A stretch of DNA of 30,312 nt from a virus. Positions 1 to 6,097 of the stretch are shown piece by piece. Below the pieces are notes generated by a model. It saw nothing but the letters and a program-made list of their open reading frames with translations, made no database searches and was not told where the DNA came from. Location of the stretch: positions 1 through 30,312 of the IMG/VR virus record IMGVR_UViG_3300044961_000340. The stretch is one strand, 5' to 3'. Within the stretch, counting starts at the first letter, position 1, and every line of letters starts with the position of its first letter. A program made the position numbers and the translations under genes.

Positions 1-103
1 CAGCCCGATGAGGCCCAGTGAAGCACGCATCTGAAGTTCGTCGCTCACTGTAATCCGATTACAGTGAAAGGTCCAGTTGAATGGCCAGGCGTAGGGTGGG
101 ACA
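1..103. repeat. left copy of the 103-bp terminal direct repeat
   Basis: Bases 1-103 are identical to 30159-30261. The copy holds one palindrome at 46-66: arms CACTGTAATC and GATTACAGTG around a single C. Beyond base 103 the two copies diverge. An exact repeat at both ends suggests a circular or terminally redundant molecule opened inside a repeat cluster. The repeat carries no convincing gene; reading frames across it only translate the repeat. Confidence 0.9.
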
Positions 104-132
104 TGCATCGACGTTTTAGAAAGTGAGACATT

Positions 133-549
133 ATGAGCACAGCACAAGATACCGACAACCGAATATCTGAAATCTTACAACTGGCGAACGAGGAGGGACT
201 GCCGCTGGCGCTCTCTCCGCAAACTATCGTCGCACTTGAGGATTGCGGTTGGATTGTTGATCCTTTCACCGGCCAAATCTGGCGTGATTTGGATTGGACA
301 TGCTGTCGAGAACTAGCGATTACCGAAGGTGAAAGAATATGCATGCTTATAACCGACGCGACCGCTATGCCATCCGGCACAATCTCCGACAACGATGTCA
401 CAAATGTATTGAATACATTGCATACTCGCCTAAACGAAACGTCCGCCGATTATCTGTTGACCAGGCCGCTACATCGCCGCCAGGTCATGATGCTTTATCG
501 CATTGTATTGGCATATCAGGAACTCAGACAAAGCCGAAAGGAAGATTGA
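133..549 (+). CDS. hypothetical protein, 138 aa, first gene of the early operon
   Basis: The protein family is not recognised. The 138-residue product is soluble-looking, with no membrane segment and no obvious metal-binding cluster. It is mildly acidic in its N-terminal half, and its C-terminal third looks helical and rich in Arg, Leu and Tyr. The ATG at 133 is the first reasonable start after the terminal repeat; only a weak purine-rich stretch (AAGTGAG) precedes it. The next gene begins 3 bases after its stop, so it probably heads the plus-strand operon. Any promoter would lie in the repeat cluster across the circular junction. It is likely real because of the tight spacing and the clear reading frame, but its role is unknown. 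Confidence 0.6.
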   Translation: MSTAQDTDNRISEILQLANEEGLPLALSPQTIVALEDCGWIVDPFTGQIWRDLDWTCCRELAITEGERICMLITDATAMPSGTISDNDVTNVLNTLHTRLNETSADYLLTRPLHRRQVMMLYRIVLAYQELRQSRKED

Positions 550-551
550 TC

Positions 552-659
552 ATGAAGGAACAAAGCTACGGACGGATTTTTTATCTGATGTTGTTGATCG
601 GAATCATCGGCCTTTTGAGCTTTTTCATCATTGCGGCAGGCGCCGCAGGAGGGATGTGA
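552..659 (+). CDS. 35-aa single-span membrane miniprotein
   Basis: A very short ORF with a good ribosome binding site (AAAGGAAG upstream of ATG 552). The product has a short polar head (MKEQSYGR) and then one continuous hydrophobic helix covering about residues 9-30, rich in Leu, Ile, Phe, Ala and Gly. It starts just after the 138-aa gene ends and stops 2 bases before the next miniprotein. It could be a small membrane modulator, a holin-like or superinfection-exclusion peptide; nothing in the sequence decides this. Spacing and ribosome site support translation. Confidence 0.55.
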   Translation: MKEQSYGRIFYLMLLIGIIGLLSFFIIAAGAAGGM

Positions 660-661
660 AA

Positions 662-778
662 ATGACGCGCTTAAGAAAATGGATTGTGAAGGCATGGCAG
701 ATATGTCCAACGTGTGGGATCATCATCGATCGTTTTGGGCGCTGCGGGTGCAACACGAGGCAACGATGTTCTGGATAG
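662..778 (+). CDS. 38-aa cysteine-rich (zinc-ribbon-like) miniprotein
   Basis: ATG 662 is preceded by AGGAGGG at a suitable distance. The 38-residue product is basic, with an N-terminal Arg/Lys/Trp helix (MTRLRKWIVKAWQ). A CPTCG knuckle and a CGC pair follow about 12 residues later, the pattern of a one-zinc ribbon, with one more cysteine near the end. It overlaps the start of the next miniprotein by 13 bases. A nucleic-acid-binding or protein-adaptor role is possible from the zinc knuckle. The family is not recognised. Confidence 0.5.
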   Translation: MTRLRKWIVKAWQICPTCGIIIDRFGRCGCNTRQRCSG

Positions 779-903
779 CAGTGGCAGTGTGGTTCATGAT
801 CATATGCGCAGCGTTGGTGATGCTTTGGGCAGCATGCGCACTGAGTGGTCAAATCGCAGAGCGCAACAAGGATTTGAAGGAACGGTCAATCAAAAGGAGA
901 TAA
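766..903 (+). CDS. 45-aa single-span membrane miniprotein
   Basis: It starts at ATG 766 inside the end of the preceding miniprotein, with GAGG just upstream. The product begins directly with a hydrophobic helix (about residues 2-26, rich in Ile, Val, Trp, Met and Ala) and ends in a charged tail rich in Lys, Arg and Glu, expected to be cytoplasmic. The strong ribosome site of the next gene (TAAGGAGGG) overlaps its stop codon, so the two are probably co-translated. It is the second membrane miniprotein in this operon. Function is unknown. Confidence 0.5.
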   Translation: MFWIAVAVWFMIICAALVMLWAACALSGQIAERNKDLKERSIKRR

Positions 904-913
904 GGAGGGAAAA

Positions 914-1930
914 ATGGTTCTTGATCAACTGATCGCCGAGGCGGAAGCCACTTTGCGACAACGCGAGCTGCAACAAGAAGAGGTACGACAAGCTGCGGAG
1001 CGGAAGCACGCCGAGACGGTAGAAAAAGCGCGAAATTCGCTCATCGCTTGGCTGAGCGACCTGTGGGACGAGCTGTGGATGTACGAGATCGACGCCAAAA
1101 GTCATGTTCTCACGGTTGACGGCGATGTGCGGAGAGTCGAATACGGCATCAAGTTCGCCCCGCCGCAGATCGCTCCTTTCTGGGCAATAATCCATGACAA
1201 CCAAATAATCCGTGACAATCACTTTTATTTCTCGACTGCGTTCAACGGATACGAGGTGAAGCAGTCGGCGCTCGGCGAGTTCCTCCTGGAGCGCCGACGC
1301 GTATACGAGAAACACACCAGACAGCGCGTCCGTGATCTAGAGGTCGCCGAGCAGGTGATCGCCGCCGCCAGGGAGTTTCTATGCAAATATGAGGAGTACG
1401 ACTCCGCCTGTCGGCAATGGGCGGAGCACTGGACGGCGAGCCTGTGGCGACCGTGGACGGCCTGGCTGGTAAGGTACGTGCCGATCTTCTCCAACCCAAC
1501 CGTCATCGAGTTGCGCTCGCACGATTACAACGAGATCGATCTTTCGGACATTTTCATCCACGAAGCCATGGTCCTGGGAGACAAGCCGCCGGCCGGAGGG
1601 ACGATCGTCTCTGCCGTCACCAAGTGTGGCGAGCGGTACGATAAGTTCATCGGGGCGATCCTGGACGCCAGACTTGTCCGGTTTGACTCCTCCAGCATCA
1701 GCAAGCCTCTTGAATATCATCGAAAATTCTACGCCGGGAGGTACTGCGTGAATATCCGACCGGAAGTTGTCCTCAATCCGTCAATACCCCCACAAGCACC
1801 GTTATGGAATGACATGATCACAAGAATTGACATGCGAGATGCGTCCCAGAGTCTGATGTTACAGATCGGACTTCTTACTATCGACGCAATTGCCCAATCC
1901 GAACCCGATAAGCTCGTGAACGCGCTGTGA
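914..1930 (+). CDS. unknown 338-aa protein with N-terminal coiled coil
   Basis: ATG 914 follows a strong AAGGAGGG site. Residues 1-45 form a charged heptad-like helix rich in Glu, Gln, Arg and Ala, probably a coiled coil. The rest alternates short beta-like and helical stretches. A second charged helix lies around residues 120-165, followed by a Trp-rich stretch (about 166-185). No nucleotide-binding loop, nuclease motif or membrane span is evident. It lies 11 bases after the membrane miniprotein and 18 bases before a zinc-ribbon gene, so it is an integral member of the early operon. It could be an accessory replication or host-takeover protein, but that is position only. I do not recognise the family. 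Confidence 0.75.
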   Translation: MVLDQLIAEAEATLRQRELQQEEVRQAAERKHAETVEKARNSLIAWLSDLWDELWMYEIDAKSHVLTVDGDVRRVEYGIKFAPPQIAPFWAIIHDNQIIRDNHFYFSTAFNGYEVKQSALGEFLLERRRVYEKHTRQRVRDLEVAEQVIAAAREFLCKYEEYDSACRQWAEHWTASLWRPWTAWLVRYVPIFSNPTVIELRSHDYNEIDLSDIFIHEAMVLGDKPPAGGTIVSAVTKCGERYDKFIGAILDARLVRFDSSSISKPLEYHRKFYAGRYCVNIRPEVVLNPSIPPQAPLWNDMITRIDMRDASQSLMLQIGLLTIDAIAQSEPDKLVNAL

Positions 1931-1948
1931 GCGCAAAGGGAGGACAAA

Positions 1949-2323
1949 ATGGCCGGACAAGAGGGCGGGCAGCAAAGAAGAAGGGATAGATGGAACTGCG
2001 GACGTTGCCATGAATGCGGCACAGAACTGCTCATAGTGATGGACGGAGAGCATTGGTGCTGCACCTGCAAGACCTACCGTCGCTACCATAGCCATGGCTG
2101 GGCATATACCGCCAGCGACCCGAATAGTAACCAGTGTCCGAAATGGACATTGGCAATCAGCAAACGCAAATGGAAGCAAATAGTCAAAACGTGGGGCATA
2201 AAGCATGGCAGGCAGCGAGAGGGGAAGAAGAAGGACGATGATGGAATGAAGACAACGGCGAGTGAAAGGATTAAGGATGATGGCGGAAAGACGGATGTTG
2301 TCGGCTTCGATTGCCGAGGATGA
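1949..2323 (+). CDS. zinc-ribbon protein, 124 aa
   Basis: ATG 1949 has a strong AAAGGGAGG ribosome site. The N-terminal third holds a four-cysteine ribbon, CHEC at about residues 20-23 and CCTC at about 37-40, separated by a short hydrophobic turn. A Tyr/His-rich stretch and a Lys/Arg-rich C-terminus follow. This is the look of a small nucleic-acid-binding zinc ribbon. The last 47 bases overlap the start of the replication initiator in another frame, so the two are probably translationally coupled. The C-terminal basic tail may be partly shaped by that overlap. The exact family is not identified. Confidence 0.65.
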   Translation: MAGQEGGQQRRRDRWNCGRCHECGTELLIVMDGEHWCCTCKTYRRYHSHGWAYTASDPNSNQCPKWTLAISKRKWKQIVKTWGIKHGRQREGKKKDDDGMKTTASERIKDDGGKTDVVGFDCRG

Positions 2324-3332
2324 GGCGTTGAATCGATTGAGCATAGAAGCTCAATTGTTGTTTTTGATGACGATTCCACATTTAGACCGTGATGGTCTGA
2401 TAAGTGGTAATCCCCGTGTGTTTTTTGGCAAGGTATGTCCATTGCGGGATGAATTGCGGGATCAGATATTGAGTCTCATCAACGAATGGGTTGATCAGGG
2501 TTTGGTTATTCGGTACGAAGGGAGTAATGGGCCGGTTTTGTTTTTTAAGTCTTTTCGGCGTCATCAGATAGGTTTGGATTATGCACGTGATAAAGCAAGT
2601 CGATTTCCGCCTCCTCCAGGCTGGTTGCGGACGCCTGAGGGGTTGGTGCCTGAGGATCCATATCTGGCGGTGACGTTGGCGGAGTCGTTTGACGTTCGTT
2701 CTGGGTATCGACGGGTATTGCTGGAGCATGCGGCGGCGGGTGGTTTGTCGGTAGCTGACGAAAATCTTACAAAAACGACTTCGCGACAAGATCGCGATAA
2801 TGTCGCGACAACATCGCGAAGACTTCGCGATAATGTCGCGTCTAAGATAAAGATAGATATAAAGATATCTGATGATGATGGCCAGATAGATATTCCTCCA
2901 GCCACTGTTAATTGTGATGGGGGGGGGTGCAGGGGGGGGGATGCGAGCGAGGAAGATTTGCGAGCGTTCTGTCTGATGTTGGTGGATAAAGTGTTTGGAA
3001 CGACGTGGGATGGTGTGAAGGAGTATGTAGAGAAATTGATGTACGACGATTTGCTGAGGCTGATGGGTTGGTTGTGGAAGTGTATGGTGCGTCCGAAGTG
3101 GAGTGCGACGATCGGGGTCGGGTTTATCCGCTCGATGATGGTGAAGGGCTCGACAGCGAGTCTTACCACGGATGAGCATCAGGCGATGGTAAATGCATTG
3201 GATATGTTTGTATTGGATCCGGGTGTTGAGTTGTTTGTTGAAGAAAAAGTTGAGCGGAATGAATTATTGTGTCGATATGTTCCTGAGGAATATAGAGACA
3301 TAATTGTGTGGAAAGGGGAAGAAGAGGGATGA
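2277..3332 (+). CDS. replication initiator / phage replisome organizer-like protein
   Basis: About 351 residues. Residues 1-100 resemble the winged-helix N-terminal domain of phage replisome organizers: a helical start, a run ending in LDRDGLISGNP, and a helix-wing segment through LFFKSFRRHQ. A linker (about 165-222) is encoded by iterons, an AT-rich run and two G tracts. A C-terminal helical domain (about 225-345) contains several Trp residues. ATG 2277 is chosen because GAAAGGA lies 6 bases upstream; an in-frame GTG at 2262 is possible. Known analogues (lambda O, Gram-positive phage DnaD-like proteins) bind iterons within their own genes, and the same layout is seen here. The domain match is by eye, so the initiator role is inferred from the N-terminus together with the embedded iterons. 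It is followed by an ATGA-coupled gene and parA. Confidence 0.7.
   Translation: MMAERRMLSASIAEDEALNRLSIEAQLLFLMTIPHLDRDGLISGNPRVFFGKVCPLRDELRDQILSLINEWVDQGLVIRYEGSNGPVLFFKSFRRHQIGLDYARDKASRFPPPPGWLRTPEGLVPEDPYLAVTLAESFDVRSGYRRVLLEHAAAGGLSVADENLTKTTSRQDRDNVATTSRRLRDNVASKIKIDIKISDDDGQIDIPPATVNCDGGGCRGGDASEEDLRAFCLMLVDKVFGTTWDGVKEYVEKLMYDDLLRLMGWLWKCMVRPKWSATIGVGFIRSMMVKGSTASLTTDEHQAMVNALDMFVLDPGVELFVEEKVERNELLCRYVPEEYRDIIVWKGEEEG
2781..2900. other. putative origin of replication (11-bp phased iterons plus AT-rich element)
   Basis: TCGCGA occurs at 2781, 2792, 2803, 2814 and 2825, and TCGCGT at 2836. That is six copies with an exact 11-bp period, one turn of B-DNA. Because 11 is not a multiple of 3, the protein repeats only every 33 bp, so the periodicity is selected at DNA level. 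Immediately downstream (about 2841-2900) the sequence turns AT-rich (AAGATAAAGATAGATATAAA and on), as expected of a DNA-unwinding element. The layout copies the lambda origin inside gene O. Function is inferred. Confidence 0.65.
2919..2940. repeat. two 9-G homopolymer tracts in the initiator gene
   Basis: G runs of nine occupy 2919-2927 and 2932-2940, separated by TGCA. They encode a Gly-rich linker (DGGGCRGGD) at about residues 214-222 of the initiator. Runs of this length are slippage-prone, and any length change other than three would frameshift the initiator. They sit just beyond the iterons and AT-rich element. Confidence 0.85.
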
Positions 3333-3505
3333 ACCGCAAACCAACACCGTCCGTCCTGGACGCCGTACTGTCTGCCGACGCGCCCGACTGTGCGGCGCTG
3401 CGCAATCGCCTGTGCTACGACTACGCCGCCGTGCAGATGGTGCACCGCAAAGCCGTCGAGGATGCTGCTAAGGAATCTACCATCGTGATTGGTGAACGGC
3501 GATGA
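3329..3505 (+). CDS. hypothetical 58-aa protein between rep and parA
   Basis: ATG 3329 overlaps the initiator stop (ATGA), a sign of translational coupling. The product is short, helical and charged (start MNRKPTPSVLDAV), with three cysteines but no paired knuckle. It ends 9 bases before parA. By position it could be a small regulator of replication or partition. Nothing in the sequence proves that, and no family is recognised. Confidence 0.55.
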   Translation: MNRKPTPSVLDAVLSADAPDCAALRNRLCYDYAAVQMVHRKAVEDAAKESTIVIGERR

Positions 3506-3514
3506 GGAGGAAGG

Positions 3515-4228
3515 ATGACGAAGATTATTGCAGTGGCGAATCATAAGGGCGGTAGTGGGAAAACGACAACCACCTATTATCTGGGGCTGGCGTTGGCGGC
3601 ATCAGGGCGCAACACATTGCTGATCGATTTTGACGACCAGGCGACATTAACAAACAAACTTTATAAAGCCTGGACTCCAGGGCAGACAACAATCGCTGAT
3701 GTACTGGACGGGATGGCGCTGGCGACGGCACTTTGTCAATACGATGTTGGGTTGCAGTACGTACCCGCAGACCACCGGTTGGCGTGGATTGCGGCACGGA
3801 TGCAGGCGTCCAGCCCTAACCATGCCTTCCTGCGCCGTGCCTGGCAGCGGGCCAACATGCAGCCGGAGTATGTGCTGATCGACTGCCCGCCAAGCGCCGG
3901 GGTGCTGCTGATCAATGCGCTGGCTCTGGCGGATTGGGTGCTGATCCCGGCAACGCCAACAGAGGAGAGCTATGCCGGCGTGCTGAGGATGCAAGCGATG
4001 ATTCAAGAGATCGCTTGCACGCTCAACCATCCGGTTAAACCGCTGGGCATAATGGCGACAATGGTATCGCCGTCATCAATAAGCGAGCAGAAGTATCTCA
4101 ACTTGATGGGGGAGATGGAGATAGGGAGAGTGCCTCGAAGGGTGGGGCAGACAGCAGATGCGGAACTGCGTTCGACGTATGCAGAGGTGGCCAAGACGGT
4201 AATTCGGATTCTGGAGAGTGAAAGATGA
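3515..4228 (+). CDS. parA: ParA-family partition ATPase
   Basis: A 237-residue Walker-type ParA/Soj ATPase. The deviant Walker A motif KGGSGKTT is at residues 11-18 and the Walker A' segment LLIDFDDQA at about 37-45. The Walker B-like VLIDCPPSAG lies near residue 120, followed by the ILINALALAD-type helix. It lacks the N-terminal DNA-binding extension of type Ia plasmid ParA proteins, so it resembles the short type Ib or chromosomal Soj form. The ribosome site is GGAGGAAGG before ATG 3515. The stop overlaps the start of the ParB-like gene (ATGA). Such ATPases bind nucleoid DNA and move ParB-centromere complexes so that each daughter cell inherits the plasmid. Its presence argues that this phage persists as an extrachromosomal replicon. 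Confidence 0.92.
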   Translation: MTKIIAVANHKGGSGKTTTTYYLGLALAASGRNTLLIDFDDQATLTNKLYKAWTPGQTTIADVLDGMALATALCQYDVGLQYVPADHRLAWIAARMQASSPNHAFLRRAWQRANMQPEYVLIDCPPSAGVLLINALALADWVLIPATPTEESYAGVLRMQAMIQEIACTLNHPVKPLGIMATMVSPSSISEQKYLNLMGEMEIGRVPRRVGQTADAELRSTYAEVAKTVIRILESER

Positions 4229-5946
4229 GTATGCTGAGCGGGTTGATCAATATGGAGGAGAAAACGACGTTGCTCAGTATCGATCAGATCAAAATCGATG
4301 GAGGCACACAGATGCGTGCCGAACTGCACGAGCAGACCGTCGTCGAGTATATGGAAGAGATGGCGCCGGTGGGCTGGTCGAAATTTCCGCCCGTGATCGT
4401 TTATCACGATGGCGAATCATACTGGCTGGCGGATGGATTTCATCGCGTCGAGGCATTCCGTCGTGTTACCGCCGAATTAGGACTACAGGATACCAAAATA
4501 CCCGCAGAGGTACGCGCTGGCACGCGTCGGGATGCGATTCTCTATGCAGCATCTGCCAATGCAACTCACGGTTTGCGACGAACGAACGCAGATAAACGTC
4601 GCGCAGTTGAAACATTGTTACAGGACGAAGAATGGCGACAATGGTCAGATCGTGAAATCGCACGACGTTGCCACGTAAGCCACAATTTCGTCAAAGAAGT
4701 TCGTCGCTCACTGTCATCCGATTACAGTGAGCGACGATACACAACCAAACACGGCACAACGACGATCATGAACACTGCCATGATTGGCACGTCACGTACT
4801 GCGAACATGGACGAGATTAAGGCGGCGACATGGGGCGACAAACCATATGCACAGATATGGGAAATACAGAATGCGTTGAGGCGTTGGCAACACGGCTTGA
4901 CGGCTACCGAGCTGCGTATACTGGCGAAATCCCGCACCGGTGATTGGTTTAAGTGTCAGGCTGCACTGGGCGAGATGCGTTATCGGAGTCGTGATCTGGT
5001 GCAGGCGCTGAATAATCTTGCTGATGAAATGGAGCAAGAAAGAGCAACAGAAACAGATGCACCAAACATGCCAGTGCCAGTGCAGTCGGCGGAAGGTGAC
5101 CGCTCGTTGACCGGCGCCGATCCGTGGGCGGCGGCCTGGAACTCGACACAGGCATATCAGACTGAGGAACGAGTTGACCGAGTCGCAAAGGCCATGTTGC
5201 CGTGGGTTCAAGACTGGCTGGATGACACCGGGCGCACCTGGCGGGATGTGGCGGATCACAATCCGCAATACGCCATTTCGCCATTCCGCCAGGCGATAGA
5301 AGCTGAGTGGCGTCGACGCAAACTTGATCCAATCAGCAGCGCGCTGCTGGTAAAGGTGATCCGGCGAATTTTTGAGATGATGGCGCTTGCCAATAAGCAG
5401 CAGCAGCAGGATGTCGCTGAACAATTGTTCCAGTGCATCAAGCACAGTGCGACGCTCAATAGAGAACAACAGCGGATCGTCCTTAAAGAGATGATGCTCG
5501 GCAGAGGAAAGCAATATCATCAAATGCTGGCGCCGTGGCTGAATATCGATGAAATAGAGCCAGGCGAGTTGCGCGTCGCCGCGCGGAGGGCGTACATGCG
5601 GCTGCTCGATGCGCAAATGCGATCGGCGGATATGGAAATGCCGGTTGCCGACACGCCGGCGGTGGTTGAGGAGACTCTGCTCGTCGATGCGCCGCTGACG
5701 GCGGCGGATATGGCTGTATTGAAGCCTGCGCAGCAGCCTGACACGCGCACGGCGCAGATGAGCAGGCTGATCAACATATACAGCCAGACGATTGCGACCT
5801 TTGACGAGTACAGCGCATTGACCGGCTGTTTTGTTGAGGTGCTGCCGGCAAAGCGAGAACTGGAGAAACTAATCAAGCATTTACGGCGAGAGATCAGCTT
5901 GCTCAACGGAGAGATCGTATCGGAGGAGGCATTCGCATGCTTTTGA
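4225..5946 (+). CDS. large ParB-like protein (ParB/Srx N-domain plus HTH)
   Basis: 573 residues. Residues 15-110 match the ParB/sulfiredoxin-like N-domain, with LADGFHRVEA at about 68-77 in the place of the GERR-type nucleotide motif. Residues 120-162 form a ParB-type helix-turn-helix (WSDREIARRCHVSHNFVKEV). A YTTKHGT segment, common in phage ParB-like proteins, follows, then a long variable C-terminal half with acidic and Gln-rich linkers. It is much longer than chromosomal ParB (about 280-300 residues). It is ATGA-coupled to parA, so it is the likely centromere-binding partner. Codons for residues 160-171 contain a 35-bp palindrome related to the terminal repeats. A start at Met-10 (4252) is possible. 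A role as a general phage DNA-binding regulator cannot be excluded. Confidence 0.82.
   Translation: MSMLSGLINMEEKTTLLSIDQIKIDGGTQMRAELHEQTVVEYMEEMAPVGWSKFPPVIVYHDGESYWLADGFHRVEAFRRVTAELGLQDTKIPAEVRAGTRRDAILYAASANATHGLRRTNADKRRAVETLLQDEEWRQWSDREIARRCHVSHNFVKEVRRSLSSDYSERRYTTKHGTTTIMNTAMIGTSRTANMDEIKAATWGDKPYAQIWEIQNALRRWQHGLTATELRILAKSRTGDWFKCQAALGEMRYRSRDLVQALNNLADEMEQERATETDAPNMPVPVQSAEGDRSLTGADPWAAAWNSTQAYQTEERVDRVAKAMLPWVQDWLDDTGRTWRDVADHNPQYAISPFRQAIEAEWRRRKLDPISSALLVKVIRRIFEMMALANKQQQQDVAEQLFQCIKHSATLNREQQRIVLKEMMLGRGKQYHQMLAPWLNIDEIEPGELRVAARRAYMRLLDAQMRSADMEMPVADTPAVVEETLLVDAPLTAADMAVLKPAQQPDTRTAQMSRLINIYSQTIATFDEYSALTGCFVEVLPAKRELEKLIKHLRREISLLNGEIVSEEAFACF
4702..4736. promoter_or_regulatory. 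35-bp palindrome inside parB, candidate centromere/ParB site
   Basis: Arms of 17 bp (CGTCGCTCACTGTCATC and GATTACAGTGAGCGACG) flank a central C at 4719 with one mismatch. Its core (4709-4729) and left flank match the terminal-repeat palindromes with a single base change. Palindromic sites inside parB are known for Bacillus subtilis parS in spo0J, hence the proposal. Binding is not shown. Confidence 0.6.
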
Positions 5947-5973
5947 GCGACGCCGATTGAGTCAAAATGAAGA

Positions 5974-6078
5974 CTCCGGCTGATGGTCTGCGCACCAGCC
6001 GGAGCACACGGATGCGATGTCGCCGCATCCGACGCTTATTATACAAGGCGGATTGCAGCGACAGCAATCCGTTTTTTT
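5974..6078 (+). terminator. three tandem hairpins ending in a Rho-independent terminator
   Basis: Hairpin 1 has stem CTCCGGCTG (5974-5982) with CAGCCGGAG (5996-6004). Hairpin 2 has CGGATGCG (6009-6016) with CGCATCCG (6024-6031) and a 7-nt loop. Hairpin 3 has CGGATTGC (6049-6056) with GCAATCCG (6064-6071), a 7-nt loop, then seven T residues (6072-6078). Hairpin 3 is a classic intrinsic terminator downstream of parB. The loops of hairpins 2 and 3 are complementary over 6 nt, so the structure may act as an attenuator before the next gene. Confidence 0.85.
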
Positions 6079-6097
6079 GTTTATTAGCAGAACACCA

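Noticed and set aside
2382-3179. 265-aa minus-strand frame opposite the initiator gene
   Set aside because: It is a shadow of the initiator gene; its composition (Arg/Ile/Thr/His-rich) has no motif.
4792-5616. 274-aa minus-strand frame opposite parB
   Set aside because: It is antisense to the coupled parA-parB operon, rich in His/Arg/Leu without domain motifs.
6017-6097. N-terminal extension of the FtsK-like protein
   Set aside because: It would translate through hairpin 2 and the intrinsic terminator. ATG 6098 starts directly at the first membrane helix.
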